Assembly: GCA_017620135.1 (NCBI GenBank)
Contig: JAFZQZ010000090.1
Span: forward strand, 1-64,000
Reading direction: 5' to 3'
Length of the DNA: 64,000 nucleotides
Origin: Bacillota bacterium
GTDB taxonomy: Bacteria > Bacillota > Clostridia > Lachnospirales > Bianqueaceae
The notes beneath the pieces are model-generated. The model saw only the letters and a program-made list of their open reading frames with translations. It made no database searches and was not told the DNA's origin. Within the stretch, counting starts at the first letter, position 1, and the number at the start of each line of letters is the position of its first letter. A program made the translations under genes and the position numbers. Of the stretch, positions 61,187 through 64,000 are shown piece by piece.

Positions 61187-63221
61187 TGAAACCGCAGTTA
61201 ACGCTTCACATCTTTTAGGGGCGTTCGATACGCCCATTACCGAGCGGATCCCGTGGGCGGCAAGCAAAGACCCGGAAGTTCCGCTTCATCTTGAATACTC
61301 TAAAGAGACCATGGCCGGACGGGTCAAGGAGATGGTCGATAAATACCCGGACTATATCGCGTATGAATTTATGGGCCGGGAGACGACCTATGCCGAAATG
61401 TGGAACAAGATCGAAGAATGCGCCAAATCGCTGAAAGCGATCGGCGTACGGGAAGGCGACCGGGTCACGATCTGTATGCCGAACTGCCCGCAATGCCTGA
61501 ATATGTTCTACGCGGTGAACCTGGTCGGCGCGGTAGCCAGCATGGTCCATCCGCTTTCCGCGGAGAGCGAGATCGCATTCTATCTGCGCGATTCCGCTTC
61601 AGTGGCGGCACTGACGCTGGATCAGTTCTATCCCAAGTTTGAGAATGTCATGAAGGCAGTAGATCTGCCGGCTCTGATCGTAACGTCTGTCGCGGATGAA
61701 CTGTCCGTCCCGATGAAAGTCGGATATTACCTCACCCAGGGAAGAAAGATCGCTTCCGTTCCCAGGAAACCGCGGATCGTTATGTGGAAAGATTTCCTTA
61801 AGAGAGGAAAGACAATCGAGATATTTAAGGTTAAGCGTCAGCCCGATGATCCGGCGGCGATCCTGTATTCCGGCGGTACCACCGGTGTTTCCAAAGGAAT
61901 CGCACTGTCCAACCTGAATTTCAACGCGCTGGCCGCGCAGGTTTACGCAACGAATCCCATCTTCACGCCAGGCGATAAAATGCTGGCGGTCATGCCGATG
62001 TTCCACGGGTTTGGGCTGGGTGTTTCGATCCATACCATGATGGCCTTTGGCGGATATTGTATCCTGATCCCGCGTTTCAACGCGAAAACGTACGCGGAAA
62101 TGCTGAGTAAATACAGGCCGAACTTCATCGCGGGGGTCCCGTCTCTTTATGAAGCGCTGCTTCGGAATAATACCATTGCGGATCTGGATCTTTCCTGTCT
62201 GAAAGGCGTATTCAGCGGTGGAGATTCGCTTTCCATCGAACTGAAAAAGCGTTTTGACGCGTTTTTGAAGGAGCATCACGCACCGATCACTGTCCGTGAG
62301 GGATATGGTACCACCGAATGCGTCACGGCCAGCTGCCTGACCCCGATCCATAAACAGAAGGAAGGCAGTATCGGAATTCCTTTCCCGGACACCTACTATA
62401 AGATCGTCAAACCCGGTACGGAAGAAGAAGTCCCCTACGGCGAGGAAGGCGAGATCTGTCTGGCCGGTCCTTCCGTGATGTTGGAATACATCAACCAGCC
62501 GGAGGAAACGGCAGATACACGCCGCGTCCATGCGGACGGGCTGACCTGGATCCATACCGGTGATCTGGGTATCATGGATGACGAAGGCTTCATCTACTTC
62601 CGTCAGCGGATCAAGAGAATGATCGTGACCAACGGCTACAACGTTTATCCTTCGCAGATGGAAAATGTGCTGGACGGCAATGAATATGTCCAGATGAGCT
62701 GTGTGATCGGCGTCCCGGATCCGATCAAGGTGCAGAAGGTCAAGGCTTTTGTCGTGCTCAAAAAGGGATATTCTCCCAATGAGAACGTGAAGAGCGCGAT
62801 CATGGATTACTGTAAAAAGCATATCGCGAAATACGCGCTGCCGTATGATATCGAGTTCCGCGACGATCTTCCCAAGACACTGGTAGGAAAGGTAGCCTAC
62901 CGTGTTCTGGAGGAAGAGGAGCTTGCCAAGATCGAAAAGGAAAAGAACCTGGCGGCAGAGCGGGAAGACGCCCGGAAAACGATGGACGAACGTCTGAAGG
63001 CCGAGGCGGAAGCCGAAAAAGCCAAACAGGAAGCGAAAGCCGCCGCCGATAAGGCAGCCCGCGCCGCCAAGGCAGAAGAGCAGCGGCTTGAAGCGGAAAA
63101 GAACTGGAACAAATTCACGGGGGACGTGAAAAAAGCCTTCACACCGAAAGATGCCGGTGAGAAGGCAGAAGAAAAACCGGAAGAAACTCCGGAGGAAGCT
63201 TCAGAAGAAGCCCGGGAATAA
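61179..63221 (+). CDS. Acyl-CoA synthetase/AMP-binding protein with Ala-Glu-Lys-rich tail
   Basis: A 680-residue ANL-superfamily enzyme. The AMP-binding core has LYSGGTTGVSKGIALS, VREGYGTTECVTASC, WIHTGDLGIMDDEGFIYF, RIKRMIVTNGYNVYPS and the C-terminal Lys in LPKTLVGKVAYR. It would activate a carboxylic acid to acyl-AMP and then to acyl-CoA. The last 95 residues form a highly charged coiled-coil tail (AEAEAEKAKQEAKAAADKAA) ending in Glu/Pro repeats, which is not part of the family. It overlaps the E2-like gene. Confidence 0.88.
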   Translation: MSNETAVNASHLLGAFDTPITERIPWAASKDPEVPLHLEYSKETMAGRVKEMVDKYPDYIAYEFMGRETTYAEMWNKIEECAKSLKAIGVREGDRVTICMPNCPQCLNMFYAVNLVGAVASMVHPLSAESEIAFYLRDSASVAALTLDQFYPKFENVMKAVDLPALIVTSVADELSVPMKVGYYLTQGRKIASVPRKPRIVMWKDFLKRGKTIEIFKVKRQPDDPAAILYSGGTTGVSKGIALSNLNFNALAAQVYATNPIFTPGDKMLAVMPMFHGFGLGVSIHTMMAFGGYCILIPRFNAKTYAEMLSKYRPNFIAGVPSLYEALLRNNTIADLDLSCLKGVFSGGDSLSIELKKRFDAFLKEHHAPITVREGYGTTECVTASCLTPIHKQKEGSIGIPFPDTYYKIVKPGTEEEVPYGEEGEICLAGPSVMLEYINQPEETADTRRVHADGLTWIHTGDLGIMDDEGFIYFRQRIKRMIVTNGYNVYPSQMENVLDGNEYVQMSCVIGVPDPIKVQKVKAFVVLKKGYSPNENVKSAIMDYCKKHIAKYALPYDIEFRDDLPKTLVGKVAYRVLEEEELAKIEKEKNLAAEREDARKTMDERLKAEAEAEKAKQEAKAAADKAARAAKAEEQRLEAEKNWNKFTGDVKKAFTPKDAGEKAEEKPEETPEEASEEARE

Positions 63222-63746
63222 TCACTGAAAATCTTTAGGATCGACCGTTCTGACCCACCGGATCTTTGCCAGAGGAACATGGCAATATCCGGTGGGATTT
63301 TTGTCGAGATATTCCTGATGGTATTCCTCAGCCGGCCAGAAATTCTCAAGAGGAAGAACTTCCATGGCGAGAGGGGTACTATATTTTTGCTGCAGTTCCC
63401 AGACAGTTTCATCGATGACGGGACGATCTGCATCCTGCAGATAGTAGACGCCTGTCCGGTAATTATGACCGACATCGTGACCCTGACGGTCTACCTCAGT
63501 AGGGTCTATGATCTCATAAAAGAGCCTTAGAAGGGCGGAAAGCGGACAAAGAGCAGGATCGAAAACAGTCCGGACTGCTTCGGTGTGGCCGATGTTTTCA
63601 TAACGCACCGCTTCATAGGAAGGGTTTTCGATGCCAGGATCGCCGTTGGCGTAGCCGACCTCAGTGGAAGGGACGCCGCGGATCCCGGAGAGATAAGCCT
63701 GGACGCCCCAGAAGCATCCGCCGGCAAGGACGATGGTATGTGTCAT
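63222..63746 (-). CDS. msrA: Peptide-methionine (S)-S-oxide reductase
   Basis: The product (about 174 residues) has the MsrA active site GGCFWG (Cys11), then GYANGDPGIENPSYEAV and IGHTEAVRTVFDP, RTGVYY and the C-terminal FWPAEEYHQEYLDKNP. It reduces methionine-S-sulfoxide in proteins. The start at 63746 is preceded by GAGGTG; an ATG 12 bases earlier overlaps that site. Its stop codon directly meets the stop of the convergent acyl-CoA synthetase gene, with no terminator seen between. Confidence 0.95.
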   Translation of the reverse strand: MTHTIVLAGGCFWGVQAYLSGIRGVPSTEVGYANGDPGIENPSYEAVRYENIGHTEAVRTVFDPALCPLSALLRLFYEIIDPTEVDRQGHDVGHNYRTGVYYLQDADRPVIDETVWELQQKYSTPLAMEVLPLENFWPAEEYHQEYLDKNPTGYCHVPLAKIRWVRTVDPKDFQ

Positions 63747-63852
63747 AGCGCACCTCATTACATTGTCATTGATTTCAGGGTAGCAGAAAACGGATCCTTT
63801 TTCAAGTCATTTGAAGAATGGTTTCTGTGTAAACTATTTTCGGTGAAAGCAC

Positions 63853-63881
63853 TTGCATTTTGAGCGTAAAAGAGGTACAAT
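63853..63881 (+). promoter_or_regulatory. Promoter of the CobW-type gene
   Basis: TTGCAT (63853-63858), 17-base spacer, TACAAT (63876-63881). Confidence 0.65.
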
Positions 63882-63926
63882 ATCTGTTTGGAATTGAAAG
63901 AATTATGAAAGGATGGAATATACAAA

Positions 63927-64000
63927 ATGACAAAGATCGATATTTTCTCCGGCTTTTTGGGTGCCGGAAAGACCACACTGATCAAAAAACTGATCGCGGA
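63927..64000 (+). CDS. CobW/G3E-type GTPase, 3' partial
   Basis: Only the first 24 codons are in the window. They read TKIDIFSGFLGAGKTTLIKK, with the P-loop GFLGAGKTT of the G3E (CobW/YjiA/ZNG1) GTPases, which act in metal insertion. The ATG is about ten bases after GAAAGGATGG. Whether it serves cobalamin, zinc or another metal cannot be told here. Confidence 0.8.
   Translation, partial: MTKIDIFSGFLGAGKTTLIKKLIA

Overview
The window looks like the chromosome of an anaerobic, Gram-positive-type Bacillota bacterium, most likely a gut or rumen Clostridia (Lachnospirales/Eubacteriales-like). The support is a nifJ-type pyruvate:ferredoxin oxidoreductase, a rubredoxin, purine synthesis finished by separate AICAR transformylase and PurO-type IMP cyclohydrolase, a WXG100/EssC type VII secretion locus, a corrinoid-reductive-activator-like ferredoxin/ASKHA protein, sigma-A promoters with 17-bp spacers and strong GGAGG ribosome sites. 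Composition is roughly even in GC and I see no prophage, insertion sequence or rRNA. The exact genus cannot be set from the sequence alone.

Layout. 1-2.6 kb: two tandem L,D-transpeptidases. 2.6-7.3 kb (minus): sugar isomerase-like protein, rubredoxin, DUF3783-like protein, GH36 alpha-galactosidase, D-2-hydroxyacid dehydrogenase. 7.5-10.2 kb: membrane protein, then purH (transformylase only) and purO. 10.3-12.2 kb: PadR regulator, DUF1700-like protein and DUF4097-like protein behind a promoter carrying a 9-9-9 dyad. 12.26 kb: tRNA-Ala(GGC). 12.5-15.4 kb: a polynucleotide kinase-HD fusion, a T4 Rnl1-like RNA ligase and a metallo-beta-lactamase-fold hydrolase, probably an RNA-repair operon. 15.4-23.4 kb: TrkA/TrkH potassium uptake, RsmI, HIT protein, a galactokinase-GalT fusion and a cyclophilin lipoprotein. 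23.5-27.1 kb: nifJ. 27.16-27.42 kb: a strikingly regular noncoding array of eleven alternating heptamers. 27.4-30 kb (minus): RelE/Phd-type toxin-antitoxin pair, a lipoprotein with twelve zinc-knuckle-like motifs, a small XRE regulator. 30.0-31.9 kb (minus): FrlD/FrlB-like Amadori-product catabolism. 32.1-42.6 kb: type VII secretion locus. 42.7-44.0 kb (minus): DUF3990-like toxin with an XRE partner behind a 13-bp-arm operator. 44.1-48.6 kb: MTA/SAH nucleosidase, GalE, MurG, NagZ-like hexosaminidase. 48.7-54.9 kb: F-type ATP synthase without a separate delta gene; the alpha subunit carries an N-terminal delta-like domain. 55.0-55.2 kb: a cluster of opposing degenerate ~40-bp repeats. 55.2-56.8 kb (minus): RluA-type pseudouridine synthase and a PgsA-like enzyme. 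57-60.3 kb: GH29 fucosidase and the corrinoid-activator-like protein. 60.3-63.2 kb: E2-like acyltransferase homologue and an acyl-CoA ligase with a charged tail. 63.2-64 kb: MsrA (minus) and the start of a CobW-type GTPase.

How the parts fit: alpha-galactosidase, GalK-GalT and GalE together give a full Leloir route from alpha-galactosides to UDP-glucose; GH29 and Frl genes add other host/plant/diet sugar sources; PFOR, rubredoxin and the ATP synthase serve anaerobic energy metabolism. The most unusual items are the phased heptamer array at 27.2 kb, the delta-alpha ATP synthase fusion, the kinase-HD/ligase cassette, the zinc-knuckle lipoprotein and the opposing repeat cluster at 55.1 kb.
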